From assembly GCF_000011005.1 (NCBI RefSeq), contig NC_013665.1, forward strand, positions 1,201,437-1,265,436: a stretch of DNA of 64,000 nt, in the 5' to 3' direction. The notes under the pieces are model-generated. The model saw only the letters and a list, made by a program, of their open reading frames with translations. It was not told where the DNA came from and made no database searches. This document shows, piece after piece, positions 55,225-64,000 of the stretch; position 1 is the stretch's first letter; each line of letters opens with the position of its first letter. A program made the position numbers and the translations under genes. The stretch is from Methanocella paludicola SANAE. Its GTDB lineage: Archaea; Halobacteriota; Methanocellia; Methanocellales; Methanocellaceae.

Positions 55225-56187
55225 GTGAAGCGGATAGGCATTGTTACAAGCGGCGGCGACGCTCCGGGAATGAATGCGGCAATTCGGGCAGTGGTCAGGG
55301 CCGCCCATACGAAAGACCTCGAAATCGTGGGCTTCGAAAGGGGCTGGGAAGGCCTGATCAATAATAAATGCAGGCTACTGAGCCCGAGGTCAGTCAGCGG
55401 GATACTGCAGTTCGGGGGCACGATACTCCATACGTCGAGATGTCTGGAGTTCTGGACCAAAGACGGGCTTCAAAAGTCCGCGGAGACTCTCGCTTTCAAC
55501 CGAATCGACGGGCTGGTCGTCATCGGCGGTGACGGCTCTTTCAACGGGGCGCAGGCGTTGAGCAAAGAAACGGATATCAGGATAGCCGGTGTCCCGGCCA
55601 CCATCGATAACGACGTGTACGGGAACGACGAGACGATCGGCTTCGACACGGCCGTGAACACGGCGGTCGCCGAGATCGACAAGATCCGCGATACGGCGGC
55701 TTCCATGGATAGGGTCTTCGTCGTCGAGGTCATGGGACGGACGCGGGGGTTCATCGCGCTGGCGGTCGGCTTAGCCTCGGGAGCGGAAACGATCCTCGTC
55801 CCTGAGGTTAAGTTCACCATCGACGACGTCGTCGGGACTGTGAAGCAAAATGTGCAAAAGGGGAAAAAGTCCGGTATCATCGTGGCCGCAGAGGGGATCG
55901 GGGATACCCGCGAGCTTTCGCGGGACGTCGAAAAGCTTACCGGCATCGAATCCCGGCTTAGCGTTCTGGGCTATGCCCAGCGGGGAGGCAATCCAACGGC
56001 CCGCAGCCGATACCTGGCCGGTGCGTTCGGCGATAAGGCTGTAGAGCTGTTGCTGGAAGAGCGGATAAATAGCATTATCGTGCTGCAGAACGGCAAAGTC
56101 ACGACAATAAGCCTAGAAGAGTCGGTCAGAAATAAAAAGCCCCTGGATTTAAGCCTTTTGGACCTCGCCCGTATGCTGGCGACATGA
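55225..56187 (+). CDS. pfkA: 6-phosphofructokinase, bacterial PfkA type
   Basis: 320 aa, standard length of bacterial ATP-PFK. IGIVTSGGDAPGMNAAIRAV, GGDGS (101-105) and TIDND (126-130, catalytic Asp), and an MGRTRGFIA substrate loop. Gly104 in GGDGS (Asp in PPi enzymes) and Ala125 before TIDND (Lys in PPi enzymes) point to ATP as donor. Methanogens normally use ADP-dependent PFK, so this points to lateral transfer. GTG start. Catalyses fructose 6-phosphate phosphorylation. Confidence 0.93.
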   Translation: MKRIGIVTSGGDAPGMNAAIRAVVRAAHTKDLEIVGFERGWEGLINNKCRLLSPRSVSGILQFGGTILHTSRCLEFWTKDGLQKSAETLAFNRIDGLVVIGGDGSFNGAQALSKETDIRIAGVPATIDNDVYGNDETIGFDTAVNTAVAEIDKIRDTAASMDRVFVVEVMGRTRGFIALAVGLASGAETILVPEVKFTIDDVVGTVKQNVQKGKKSGIIVAAEGIGDTRELSRDVEKLTGIESRLSVLGYAQRGGNPTARSRYLAGAFGDKAVELLLEERINSIIVLQNGKVTTISLEESVRNKKPLDLSLLDLARMLAT

Positions 56188-56229
56188 GTACGCTAAAAAT
56201 GCCACTTTAAAAAATATGGGGCAATATCA

Positions 56230-57321
56230 TTACATTGGAAGCTCGACGGAGACCTTGCCGGCTTTCGATGGCGGCGCGACCTTCCATGGCTTGAAATCCC
56301 CGATGCCGAGCGATCTGTCGGTCCTGTCCATCGACTTCTTTTTGTCCTTCTCCATGCCCATCATTGCCCGTATGCAGTCGATGTTCTCCGGGATGACGTC
56401 CGACTCCTGGTGGACCGCCTGGAACAGCTCGATACTGTCCCCGTCCGCGGACACCGAGTCCTCGTAGATGCAGTTCTCCATCATGTCGCCCTTCGGCCTT
56501 CCCAGGACCCTGCCCATCTCCATGATGTCCCCCGTGGACTTGATATTAAACCAGCCGGGGATAAGCCACAGGCGGCGCCACTTCTTCAGCGCATTGAGCA
56601 CCTGGTCCCGTGTTGGCGTGCCATCCACGCTGAAGTGCACGGAGTGCGTGTGCATGAGCGTGGTCGGCACCTTCAGGGCCGCGGTCGATATCCTGATGTG
56701 CGGAAGCACCGTCTGGACGTCCGGGCCGTGGTGCGACGGCAATGTTATCGGGTCGGGCACGATCGCGTTGATCGGGCCGCGCTTGATATCATCCGGGTCG
56801 CCGCCCCTGCGCACGAGCGTCACCAGGGCGTTCTTGATGCCAAAAGCCGTGTCTATGGCATAGACGAGCCGGCAAAGCGCCGAAGTGTTACACGATACGA
56901 CGCGGACGAAATCCTTGCCGATGGCCTCGTCATAATTGGCCGCCGCATTAAAGGAAGTACCAGTCATTTCATGCTTCTCGCCGCCCTGGAATATCGCGGG
57001 CTTGCCCATCTTATCGTAGATCTTTTTATTCTCTGCGCCGATCCCGCTCGGCGCGGCATCCACCACGATATCGGCCTTCTTTATCATATCCTTGCTTGAG
57101 CCGGCCATGGGTATGCCCGCGGCCTTGAATTTAGACTCCGCCTTCACGGGATCCACCGCATAGATATCATACCCCTTCCCCGCCGCCACAAAAGCCTCAT
57201 AATCGGGCTTAGTCTTAGCGATCCCCACCAGCGCCATATCGTCCTGGAGCGCGACGGCGTCGGCGACGCGCTTACCGATAGTGCCATAACCATTGAGCGC
57301 TACCTTGACCTTATCAGCCAT
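56230..57321 (-). CDS. gap: Glyceraldehyde-3-phosphate dehydrogenase, archaeal type II
   Basis: About 363 aa archaeal GAPDH. N-terminal LNGYGTIGKRVADAV Rossmann motif, catalytic Cys at about residue 144 (SCNTSALCR), and the TLMHTHSVHFSVDG segment of the archaeal family. Converts glyceraldehyde 3-phosphate to 1,3-bisphosphoglycerate, the substrate of Pgk. GGTGAT 5 nt before ATG 57321 fixes the start. It converges with pfkA, with 42 nt between them. Confidence 0.94.
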   Translation of the reverse strand: MADKVKVALNGYGTIGKRVADAVALQDDMALVGIAKTKPDYEAFVAAGKGYDIYAVDPVKAESKFKAAGIPMAGSSKDMIKKADIVVDAAPSGIGAENKKIYDKMGKPAIFQGGEKHEMTGTSFNAAANYDEAIGKDFVRVVSCNTSALCRLVYAIDTAFGIKNALVTLVRRGGDPDDIKRGPINAIVPDPITLPSHHGPDVQTVLPHIRISTAALKVPTTLMHTHSVHFSVDGTPTRDQVLNALKKWRRLWLIPGWFNIKSTGDIMEMGRVLGRPKGDMMENCIYEDSVSADGDSIELFQAVHQESDVIPENIDCIRAMMGMEKDKKKSMDRTDRSLGIGDFKPWKVAPPSKAGKVSVELPM

Positions 57322-57462
57322 TAAAATCACCCTGCTAGAATAAATAAGAAAATAAAATAATAAAAATATGCCAATTTAGTGCCCTAATTTCCCGCTCATT
57401 TTAATAAATTCGGCCATGTTCGCCGGGATAAACTGGAATCTAAAATGGTTGGAGCAAAACGG
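57322..57462. other. Intergenic region upstream of gap
   Basis: 141 nt, AT-rich near the gap start; the minus-strand TTTATTATTTTATTTTC tract about 20-40 nt upstream of the ribosome binding site is the likely gap promoter. No other structure seen. Confidence 0.35.
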
Positions 57463-57690
57463 TTATGCGTGTTCCTTAGCATGTTTTTTAAATTCGTGAA
57501 TTGCTAACAACACCATACCTACAATAGTACATGCCCCAATTATTGCCAGTTTCGCCACATTACCGATGCCAGCGTTCAGTAAATTCAAGGCAACGAGGAT
57601 CAATATGCCGATAATGGCCCCTATGATCGCTCCAAAAAATGCTCCCCCAAAGCTGCTCATAAATCCCTGGTAATCAAAATCGTCAGCCAT
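57463..57690 (-). CDS. Small membrane protein (75 aa)
   Basis: Not recognised. Two hydrophobic helices (residues about 16-38, glycine/alanine/isoleucine-rich FFGAIIGAIIGILILVAL, and about 46-63), acidic N-terminus and Lys/His-rich C-terminus. GGGGGATT lies just upstream of the ATG. It may belong to a small stress or pore-like family, but nothing specific can be said. Confidence 0.65.
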   Translation of the reverse strand: MADDFDYQGFMSSFGGAFFGAIIGAIIGILILVALNLLNAGIGNVAKLAIIGACTIVGMVLLAIHEFKKHAKEHA

Positions 57691-57802
57691 GAGAATCCCC
57701 CATGTTCTATTGACTTGAATATTATTATAAGTTTAATACGATTATCGCATCATTTGCGAGTATGGCCTTCCTCTTTATTTTATCCATCCGGCCAGGAAGG
57801 TC

Positions 57803-58384
57803 TTACGCGGCCGCCGGCGCTCTCGGGCCCGTCAGCTTCAGCTTTATCGCCAGCAATACCATGATGAGGCCGAAGGCGATGCTGAATATGCCCACGACCT
57901 GGATGAGCGTGACGAGGCCTGCTATGGGATATATCAGCAATATGACTCCAACCATGCCCGCAAGTATGCCGCCGGCGATGAGAAGCCACTCGCCGTGTAC
58001 CCTCTTATGCGTCTCCACTGCCACGATGACGTCCAGAACGCCCGTGAGCAGGAAGTAGAACGCGACGATGAGCGCGAACGTCAGCAGGGTCAGCCCCGGC
58101 CACAGGATGACCGCCGCGGCCGCCGCTATGCCGATGACGCCCTCTATTATCCTCAGCCACCACCGTCCGTCCCTGATCGAGACCGCCTCGAGTAAAAGTA
58201 AGACCCCGACCACGAATGCGAAGACTGCGAAGAGCATTATGAATGTCAAAAGGGTCAGGCCCGGAAAGAACAACAGGATGAGCCCGAAGCCCAGGGCTAT
58301 CAGCCCGCGCAACAGGAAGTTCAGCCAGTGAGCGCTCCATAGTCCGATGCCAAGATTTTCACTACCAGATACACTTTCTGCCAC
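57803..58384 (-). CDS. HdeD-like membrane protein (DUF308)
   Basis: 193 aa, six predicted membrane spans built from repeated pairs such as LLRGLIALGFGLILLFFPGL and the parallel IIEGVIGIAAAAAVILWPGL, typical of HdeD/DUF308 proteins. Bacterial HdeD is linked to acid resistance; the archaeal role is unknown. GTG start with GGTGTTATT upstream. It lies between gap and the second H+-ATPase. Confidence 0.88.
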   Translation of the reverse strand: MAESVSGSENLGIGLWSAHWLNFLLRGLIALGFGLILLFFPGLTLLTFIMLFAVFAFVVGVLLLLEAVSIRDGRWWLRIIEGVIGIAAAAAVILWPGLTLLTFALIVAFYFLLTGVLDVIVAVETHKRVHGEWLLIAGGILAGMVGVILLIYPIAGLVTLIQVVGIFSIAFGLIMVLLAIKLKLTGPRAPAAA

Positions 58385-58466
58385 AATAACACCACATAAT
58401 AATATCGTAATAATTTTATAAATATATTTAACCTAAATGGGCGGGTTGAATGATCAGGAGGACGAA

Positions 58467-58646
58467 ATGACAGGTCACATAGGACACCATGAAGGATGCG
58501 GATGCCCGATGTGCGCCGGTGCCATGGCGCACAGGAAGAAGCTAGTCGCCGCGATGGTCTTCTTCGGCGTTATGGCCGTATGTAGCGCAATGATCGCAGG
58601 GGCTATCCACTTGTTACTGCATGCCATAGCATGCCGGAAAGAGTGA
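58467..58646 (+). CDS. Small Cys/His-rich membrane protein (59 aa)
   Basis: Not recognised. N-terminal HIGHHEGCGCPMCAGAM, a possible metal site with three Cys and several His, then one membrane helix (residues about 24-47). AGGAGG 6 nt before ATG 58467 decides the start over 58437. It may bind a metal or be a small subunit of a membrane complex. Confidence 0.65.
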   Translation: MTGHIGHHEGCGCPMCAGAMAHRKKLVAAMVFFGVMAVCSAMIAGAIHLLLHAIACRKE

Positions 58647-58676
58647 GCGGCGAAGGTAGCTATGAGCTTTTAACCA

Positions 58677-61115
58677 TTATATTTTTAAGGCTTCAAGATA
58701 CGGTAAGATGCGCACCTTTACAAAGTCGTTCACCAGCAGGGCGAATATGAAATACCAGGCCCATGCGATCAGCACATAAGCCGCCGGTATCGGTATGAGG
58801 CCGGGGATCCCTGCTATCGCGATCGCCGACGTGACGAGCATGTTGCCGCCGATGGCCAGCAGAAGCGTTTTACTCGGCATCGACCTCCAGAAGTAGCTCC
58901 TCTCCCTCACCACGAAGATCGTGAACATGCCCCCGAAGATGAGCATGCAGAACGTGAGCGTGCGCAGCCCCGTCGCGTCGGTTAGCCTGAAGTAATTCAT
59001 GGCGATATACAGCATACCGAACGATTCCATGACCATGAAGACGCCCAGTAAGATGGCGACCTTGACGAGCGCCCTCATATCCCAGGTCTCCGGCTTCAGG
59101 GAGGGGCGGGCGTTGTCCGTCGCGATGGATATGGTCACGAAATCGATGAGGAAGAGCAGCAGCACGATCTCGAAGGCTCCCACCACGTACACCCCGGTCA
59201 CCAGGTAGGCCAGGACGACGAAGAGCACGATCTCAAATGTCTTGACGATCTTATTCAGGATCCAGGTGACTATCCGCTGGTGGATACTGCGCCCGGTCCT
59301 GACCAGGCTCACGATCTCCGGCAGTCCCTCCTTCGTGAGGACAACGCTGGCGGCGCCTTTGGCCACGTCCGTGGCGCTGCTCACGGCGATGCCGACCTCC
59401 GCCTGCTTCAGCGCCGGGGCGTCGTTCACGCCGTCGCCGGTCATCCCCACCACGTGTTTTTTTGACTGCAATGCCTTGACGATAAGGTACTTATCCTCGG
59501 GATAGACGCCGGCAAAGCCATCGCTGCCCTCGATGATCTCTTCAGCCTTATCCGGGTCGATGCTCTCCATTTTTTTCAGGTCTTCCATCCCTGTGACCTT
59601 TCCCCCCAGCTTGACCTCATTTGCTATCTCCCTCGCGATGGGCAGCGCATCGCCCGTGAGCATCTTCGTGGATATGCTCAGGCCCCTCAGCTCCTCTATA
59701 AGCTTCGCCGAATCCGGCCTGGGCGGGTCATAGAGCGCCGCCATCCCGATAAGCTCGAAGCACTGCTTCTCGCCTCCCTTTGCGACGACGATGGCCCTAT
59801 AGCCCTTTTTCGCCAGCGAGCCTATTTTCTTTTCCAGGCCGGCCATCTCGCCCGGGTCGACGCCGCAGAGGGCGGCTATCGTGAGCACAGCCCCTTTTAT
59901 CACCGTGAACTCCTTCCCATCCTTCTCAATGACCGCCTCAGTCCTCCGCGTGGAAGGGTCGAAGGGCGTGAATTTTTTCTGGACGTACCCGTTAAAATTA
60001 AGGCCCTTACGCCGTGCTTCCGAGATGAATGCGAGGTCTATGGGATCCTGGTTCGCCTCCTGCGAGGCTAGCGTCCCGTAGAACGCCACGTCGTCCGCCG
60101 AATATCCGCCCACGCCTTCCATCTCTGCCACGGAGAGCTTATTCATCGTGATCGTCCCCGTCTTATCGGCGCACAATATGTCCATCATGGCCGCGTCCTG
60201 GGACGCGCTGAGCCTCGTCACCAGCACGCCCCTTTTTGCCAGCTCCAGCGAGCCCAGCGCCATCGTCACCGTGAACATGGCAGGGAGCGCCACGGGTATC
60301 GACGAGACCAGCAGAACAAGCGCCAGGGGCAGTAATCCTAACAGGCTTACGCCCCTGAAGTACGAGACGATGAACGCGAGGGCGAGCAAAGCGATGACCA
60401 TGGCTAACAGCCATTTCAGCAGGTTAGTGATGACCTCCTCCACGTACAGCTTTGGCCTTGCCGCCTGGACGAGCTGGGCCGTCCTCCCGAAGTACGTGCG
60501 GGTCCCCGTCGATACGATGAGACCCGTGGCCTCGCCCTTCCTCACCAGGGAGCCGGAATATAATAGATCGCCCGACTTTTTCTCCACCGGCAGCGATTCG
60601 CCTGTCAGGGCGGACTGGTCGACTTCCATATCCCCGTCGATGATCTTGACGTCGGCCGGCACGAAGTCGCCCGACCTGGCCCTGACGATGTCCCCCGGAA
60701 CGAGTTCCCTCGCCGGCAATACCGACCAGGCGCCGCCTCTCAGCACCCTGGCCTTGACGCTCAGCTTTTTCTTTAGTGCCTCGACCGCCCTTTCGGCCTG
60801 CTGTTCCTGGAAAAATCCCAGGATGGCGTTTATGAGCAGGAGCGCCGCGATCACCGCCAGGTCCAGGAGCCTGCCCAGGACATACGAGATCAGGATAGTC
60901 AGTTCGAGCATCCAGGCCGTCAGGCCCCAGAACCTCTTTAAAAAGCTCATCAGCGGGCTCTTCTTTTTCTCGGGCACCTCATTGTACCCGTATTCGGTGA
61001 GCCTCTTTTTTACTTCATCGGGCGCAAGGCCCGTATCCGGATGGGCGCCGAGCTCTTGAATGGCCTTTTCCACCGGCAATTTCCTTATATCCTCTTCCGA
61101 CGGTCTTCCTCCCAT
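58677..61115 (-). CDS. P-type H+-ATPase (type IIIA), second copy
   Basis: About 812 aa, ten predicted membrane spans. Phosphorylation site D317 in ADKTGTITMN, TGES actuator (ALTGESLPVEKK), GDGVNDAPAL hinge. M6 reads FLIDFVTISIATDN: the Asp of ILND is kept but the preceding Asn is replaced, so ion specificity may differ from the copy at 45.7 kb. GAGGGAT before ATG 61115 overlaps the PrsW-like stop; an alternative TTG start (61127) would also overlap that stop (TTGA). Both layouts imply translational coupling. Confidence 0.92.
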   Translation of the reverse strand: MGGRPSEEDIRKLPVEKAIQELGAHPDTGLAPDEVKKRLTEYGYNEVPEKKKSPLMSFLKRFWGLTAWMLELTILISYVLGRLLDLAVIAALLLINAILGFFQEQQAERAVEALKKKLSVKARVLRGGAWSVLPARELVPGDIVRARSGDFVPADVKIIDGDMEVDQSALTGESLPVEKKSGDLLYSGSLVRKGEATGLIVSTGTRTYFGRTAQLVQAARPKLYVEEVITNLLKWLLAMVIALLALAFIVSYFRGVSLLGLLPLALVLLVSSIPVALPAMFTVTMALGSLELAKRGVLVTRLSASQDAAMMDILCADKTGTITMNKLSVAEMEGVGGYSADDVAFYGTLASQEANQDPIDLAFISEARRKGLNFNGYVQKKFTPFDPSTRRTEAVIEKDGKEFTVIKGAVLTIAALCGVDPGEMAGLEKKIGSLAKKGYRAIVVAKGGEKQCFELIGMAALYDPPRPDSAKLIEELRGLSISTKMLTGDALPIAREIANEVKLGGKVTGMEDLKKMESIDPDKAEEIIEGSDGFAGVYPEDKYLIVKALQSKKHVVGMTGDGVNDAPALKQAEVGIAVSSATDVAKGAASVVLTKEGLPEIVSLVRTGRSIHQRIVTWILNKIVKTFEIVLFVVLAYLVTGVYVVGAFEIVLLLFLIDFVTISIATDNARPSLKPETWDMRALVKVAILLGVFMVMESFGMLYIAMNYFRLTDATGLRTLTFCMLIFGGMFTIFVVRERSYFWRSMPSKTLLLAIGGNMLVTSAIAIAGIPGLIPIPAAYVLIAWAWYFIFALLVNDFVKVRILPYLEALKI

Positions 61116-61123
61116 AATATCCC

Positions 61124-62593
61124 TCAACCAGTTCCCGGCCGCTCATGCTTTTCCCTGGCCTGAAGATAAATGCCCAGGCAGATGTAAAATACAAATATCA
61201 CGAGAGTGAGCAGCGGGTCGAACAGGGGAAGCGGAATGCCGAAAGCCGTGGGGACCGTGGAGCCGATCACGTCGAGTAAGTTAAAAGAGGAATGCAGTAC
61301 CATGGCGACGGGAAGGCCCAGGAGAAAGCCTTTGACGGCGAATCCTCCGGCGGGCCGGCGGGCTTTAAAGTAGCCTACGAACGCTCCCGTGGCCCCGGTG
61401 AAGCAGCCATGGCCCAGCGAATCAAGGAGCGAGCGATACAGCATGTCATACGCCCATTCCATGACGCCGCCCACGTGCACCGGGTTCGCGTTGACCGCGA
61501 AGTACAGCCAGTTCTCGATGAACGCAAAGCCCATGCCGATGGCGAAGCCATAGAGTATACCGTCGAGGAGGCCGCCGAAATCCCGCCGGCCCGAGAGGAT
61601 CAGGACACCCGTCCCCTTCGATGTTTCCTCCGTGACGGGCGCCACCAGGACGGCGGCTATGGCGAACGCGACGCTCTTACCGACGACGGCGCCTATCAGC
61701 AGCGTGCACGCCGTATTGATCAGGAACGCGATGAGCGTGGCCATGATGCCCCAGGTGAACATGGATACCATGAGCCTGAACGTCTGGCGCCGGTAGTACT
61801 TGAACGCCCAGGCGGCCACGAGGTATACGACCGGCATGAATATCGCCGCGGCGCCGCCCAGCAGGAATATCAGCCATCCGATATCAGGGCTTATGTCGCT
61901 CAGCGTGAAGAACAATATGATAGCGACGAGCACGGCGCCGCACGCGAGCTCGAAAAGCCAGAATAAGGGGCTGGTGATCACGTCGGCCAGCAGCTCGGCA
62001 GGCCTGGAGATGAAAAATATTCGATGCCGGATGTGCTCGCGCTGCGTCACGGAAAATACCCTTCCCATGATCATGGCCAGGATCCCGAGAAGCAGGCCCG
62101 CCATCGGCACGCCGAATAACGAGAGCGTCGAAGCGAGACGGTTCTCGTAGGGGGCCCAGTTTTCGCCGACATGGATGATATTCCCCGAATAGGTACCATC
62201 GAACCCGGCCGCGATGCCTAACTGGTCCGTTTCGGCTGTCCTGCCATGGTATGAGAAATTAAGCGGGTACGATAAGGTCCGGTTTTCACCCGGCCCCACT
62301 TCCCCGAGCTTCCCCAGCACGTTCCACTTATTATGGCGATATAACGCGATGTACGCGGTCATTCGCGAGCCGGTAGGGTTGGTAACAGCTACCGTCAGGG
62401 TTTCATTGGCCTTGAAATCATAGAAAGTATAGTTTGCCGGAGAGATGAGGTGCACGTTGAGGGATCTTCCGGTATAAGCGCCGGCAGGTATGGCCGGTTC
62501 ACCAGGCATTGATGGCTGTGCGGCCGCCGGCAATAGAGAGGTGAGCGCCAGTGCTAACAGGAGTGAAAACACCAACGGTAAGCGATTAGACAT
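61124..62593 (-). CDS. PrsW-like intramembrane protease with exported N-terminal domain
   Basis: 489 aa. Signal peptide, an extracytoplasmic domain of about 115 aa (residues 30-145), then around eight or nine membrane spans. PrsW hallmarks: EETSKG (Glu-Glu-x-x-Lys), GFAFIENWLYF, and HGCFTGATGAF / HSSFN with the conserved His residues. PrsW proteases cleave membrane-bound anti-sigma factors in bacteria; the archaeal target is unknown. Its stop overlaps the start region of the second H+-ATPase. Confidence 0.85.
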   Translation of the reverse strand: MSNRLPLVFSLLLALALTSLLPAAAQPSMPGEPAIPAGAYTGRSLNVHLISPANYTFYDFKANETLTVAVTNPTGSRMTAYIALYRHNKWNVLGKLGEVGPGENRTLSYPLNFSYHGRTAETDQLGIAAGFDGTYSGNIIHVGENWAPYENRLASTLSLFGVPMAGLLLGILAMIMGRVFSVTQREHIRHRIFFISRPAELLADVITSPLFWLFELACGAVLVAIILFFTLSDISPDIGWLIFLLGGAAAIFMPVVYLVAAWAFKYYRRQTFRLMVSMFTWGIMATLIAFLINTACTLLIGAVVGKSVAFAIAAVLVAPVTEETSKGTGVLILSGRRDFGGLLDGILYGFAIGMGFAFIENWLYFAVNANPVHVGGVMEWAYDMLYRSLLDSLGHGCFTGATGAFVGYFKARRPAGGFAVKGFLLGLPVAMVLHSSFNLLDVIGSTVPTAFGIPLPLFDPLLTLVIFVFYICLGIYLQAREKHERPGTG

Positions 62594-62672
62594 GTTCGAT
62601 AATTACATTATATTACTAAAATAAAATAACGACTAATAAAAAAGTTAATCTGCCCACAACGGGCTTTTAAAG

Positions 62673-63665
62673 CTACATCCTATCGAAGATATCTCCAAGA
62701 ATATCGAACGCCTGGTAAAGCTCGTTCTGCGCGAGCTCGATCTGCCTCAAGCCGTCTATATAGTAAGCATCGTCCCTGGTCTCAGAATATTTCCCGAAGG
62801 CTTCCCTGGCATTTACCTGGTATCGACAGACATCATATATATGCTGGTCATAGCCAGCCAGTTCCTGAGCATACCAGGCCTTCTCTTCCGCCGTAAGGCC
62901 CAGGGCTTTCTCGTTGATCATGTCCGAAACGTTCATCGCTATTTCGATCCGCGCGTCCATGTTCTTGCAGGCCATGAGCCCGGCATTCGCCTTTACTTCC
63001 GACCGGATCATTGCCAGGGCAGGCTCGGCCTTCGCGATGGCCTGTCCCAGGGACTTCATATCGTTCGCCGCCTGGATCTCCTGGTCCATACTATTTAGCC
63101 ACTGGACATTACTATCGATCCCCCTGGCAATAGCAGCCTGTTCATTCGTACTCAGCCCTGACCCATTGACCATCAGCTTGAGCATGTCCATCTCACGGAG
63201 CAGCGTCGTTATCCTCAGCCGGGCGATCTTCTTCGACACGTCGGAATGGCCGCTTCCCCATGATTCGTTGAACCACTTCTGGCCATTCATGGAAGCGTTT
63301 TTACCGGTGAGCCCGTCGGCACCGGAAATGCTAAAAGAATAGTTATATTTCGGCCCGGAGCGATAAGTCGATGCCCATTTCTGCCACTCGCCGTAGGAGA
63401 GGCCTGAGAAGTTCATCCGCGATAAATTCCCGTAGCCTGCCTGGCCGTTATTTTCAGGGCCGCCGCTGCCGTACTGGTTACCGTTATCATTCGGCTGGCC
63501 CGGGGGAGCCTGCGTATTTTGAGCGTCTGGCTGGCTGCCTGGCTGTATATTGCTGCCGTATCCTGTGGTGGGCGTATGGTTGTTGCTGGCCAGCGCAGGG
63601 ACTGCGGCATATACTAGCATGGTCGCTATTGCCAGTAATATGAAAGTTACCGTTAAGCCTCTCAC
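62673..63665 (-). CDS. Exported hypothetical protein
   Basis: Not recognised. 330 aa with signal peptide (residues 1-26, cleavage near ALASNN), an Asn/Gln/Gly/Pro-rich linker (27-78), and an alpha-helical domain of about 240 aa rich in Ala and Glu with two conserved-looking Cys (CKNMDARIEIAMNVSD, YDVCRYQVN). ATG start, no clear ribosome binding site. It may be a cell-surface helical-bundle protein. Confidence 0.7.
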   Translation of the reverse strand: MRGLTVTFILLAIATMLVYAAVPALASNNHTPTTGYGSNIQPGSQPDAQNTQAPPGQPNDNGNQYGSGGPENNGQAGYGNLSRMNFSGLSYGEWQKWASTYRSGPKYNYSFSISGADGLTGKNASMNGQKWFNESWGSGHSDVSKKIARLRITTLLREMDMLKLMVNGSGLSTNEQAAIARGIDSNVQWLNSMDQEIQAANDMKSLGQAIAKAEPALAMIRSEVKANAGLMACKNMDARIEIAMNVSDMINEKALGLTAEEKAWYAQELAGYDQHIYDVCRYQVNAREAFGKYSETRDDAYYIDGLRQIELAQNELYQAFDILGDIFDRM

Positions 63666-63927
63666 GATCTATCACACCATCTGCCGCATAGCAGGCATCA
63701 CGTATAGTTACAGGCATCGAATTTATAACCATTCTTATAATACTCCGAACTATCCATAAAAAAAGGTTTATTTGGGCCGTATGTCGCATGCATTATTTTC
63801 TTTCCCGAACCGATTTAAAGCTTTATTTAGCCTCCTATTAGTTTAGAAGCTTCAATTTTAGCTTATTCTTCCAAAGGCCGAATATACCGGAAATAGTATA
63901 TATTCAATGGCCTTATTAAAAAATGGT
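63666..63927. other. AT-rich intergenic region at the window end
   Basis: About 260 nt, AT-rich; minus-strand promoter of the exported protein and plus-strand promoter of the next gene probably lie here (TATA-like ATAGTATATATTC at 63894-63906). No RNA gene recognised. Confidence 0.4.
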
Positions 63928-64000
63928 ATGCACCGGAAAAGGCCTGCACTTATTATTTTTTTCATCACGGCGCTGTTCATTACGATACTGCCGCTGTCCG
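63928..64000 (+). CDS. Partial exported protein (N-terminus only)
   Basis: ATG at 63928 opens a frame reading MHRKRPALIIFFITALFITI, a basic start followed by a hydrophobic run that looks like a signal peptide, cut off by the window end. An alternative ATG at 63923 is in another frame and gives a Cys/Arg-rich sequence. A TATA-like element lies about 25-35 nt upstream, so the transcript may be leaderless. Confidence 0.5.
   Translation, partial: MHRKRPALIIFFITALFITILPLS

Noticed and set aside
1..64000. CRISPR arrays, tRNA and rRNA genes
   Set aside because: No regularly spaced direct repeats, cloverleaf or rRNA-like sequence was found by reading; a tRNAscan/Infernal run would be decisive.

Overview
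The window is archaeal and most likely a methanogen of the order Methanocellales (Methanocella, rice cluster I). The evidence is an RNA polymerase with split largest subunits (B'', B', A', A''), archaeal L30e, S12, S7, EF-2, EF-1A and S10, an archaeal MCM helicase, a four-subunit pyruvate:ferredoxin oxidoreductase, an archaeal type II GAPDH and archaeal phosphoglycerate mutase, many GTG/TTG starts, GGTGAT-type ribosome binding sites 4-6 nt from the start codon, and TATA-box promoters. The order-level assignment is inference from gene content; no search was run.

Layout. (1) 1-13.2 kb: the information-processing superoperon rpoH(partial)-rpoB''-rpoB'-rpoA'-rpoA''-rpl30e-nusA-rps12-rps7-aef2-tuf-rps10, almost all overlapping or tightly spaced. 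(2) 13.2-15.8 kb: an AT-rich insertion zone with a run of short perfect hairpins, an orphan gene, and a foldback repeat of the cacagag type that has been split by an ISH3-like insertion sequence with 12-bp terminal repeats and a 5-bp target duplication. (3) 15.8-24.2 kb: a TPR protein, a run of exported proteins (an acetolactate decarboxylase with an N-terminal membrane segment, a chagasin-like inhibitor, two small secreted proteins), an MFS transporter, an ABC-2 exporter, a PGF-CTERM-type surface protein and a PfkB-family kinase lacking its catalytic Asp. (4) 24.2-33 kb: two paralogous ABC-2 transporter operons with matching hairpin leaders, then a TrmB regulator, a methyltransferase, a MarR regulator, a nitrilase-family amidohydrolase and a DUF169 protein. 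(5) 33-43.3 kb: mcm, DUF424, an Lrp regulator, an AAA ATPase, a prepilin-type peptidase, the por operon in order B-A-C-D, a TPR protein, a glutaredoxin-like protein and a B3/B4-domain protein. (6) 43.3-57.3 kb: a central-carbon island with a PfkB kinase, apgM, a P-type H+-ATPase, a glycogen-debranching-type glucosidase, a PEP synthase homologue, a D-2-hydroxyacid dehydrogenase, a bacterial-looking pgk, a bacterial-type ATP-PFK and archaeal gap. (7) 57.4-64 kb: small membrane proteins, an HdeD-like protein, a second P-type H+-ATPase coupled to a PrsW-like protease, and an exported protein.

Together, region 6 with the por operon covers most steps between hexose phosphate and acetyl-CoA, which suggests a locus for storage-polysaccharide turnover and gluconeogenesis. 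The most unusual points are two genes that seem to start at ACG, a PEP synthase homologue with Asp in place of the catalytic Cys, a PfkB protein with GAGA in place of GAGD, the hairpin array after rps10, and the nested foldback element and IS. No CRISPR array, tRNA or rRNA gene was seen.
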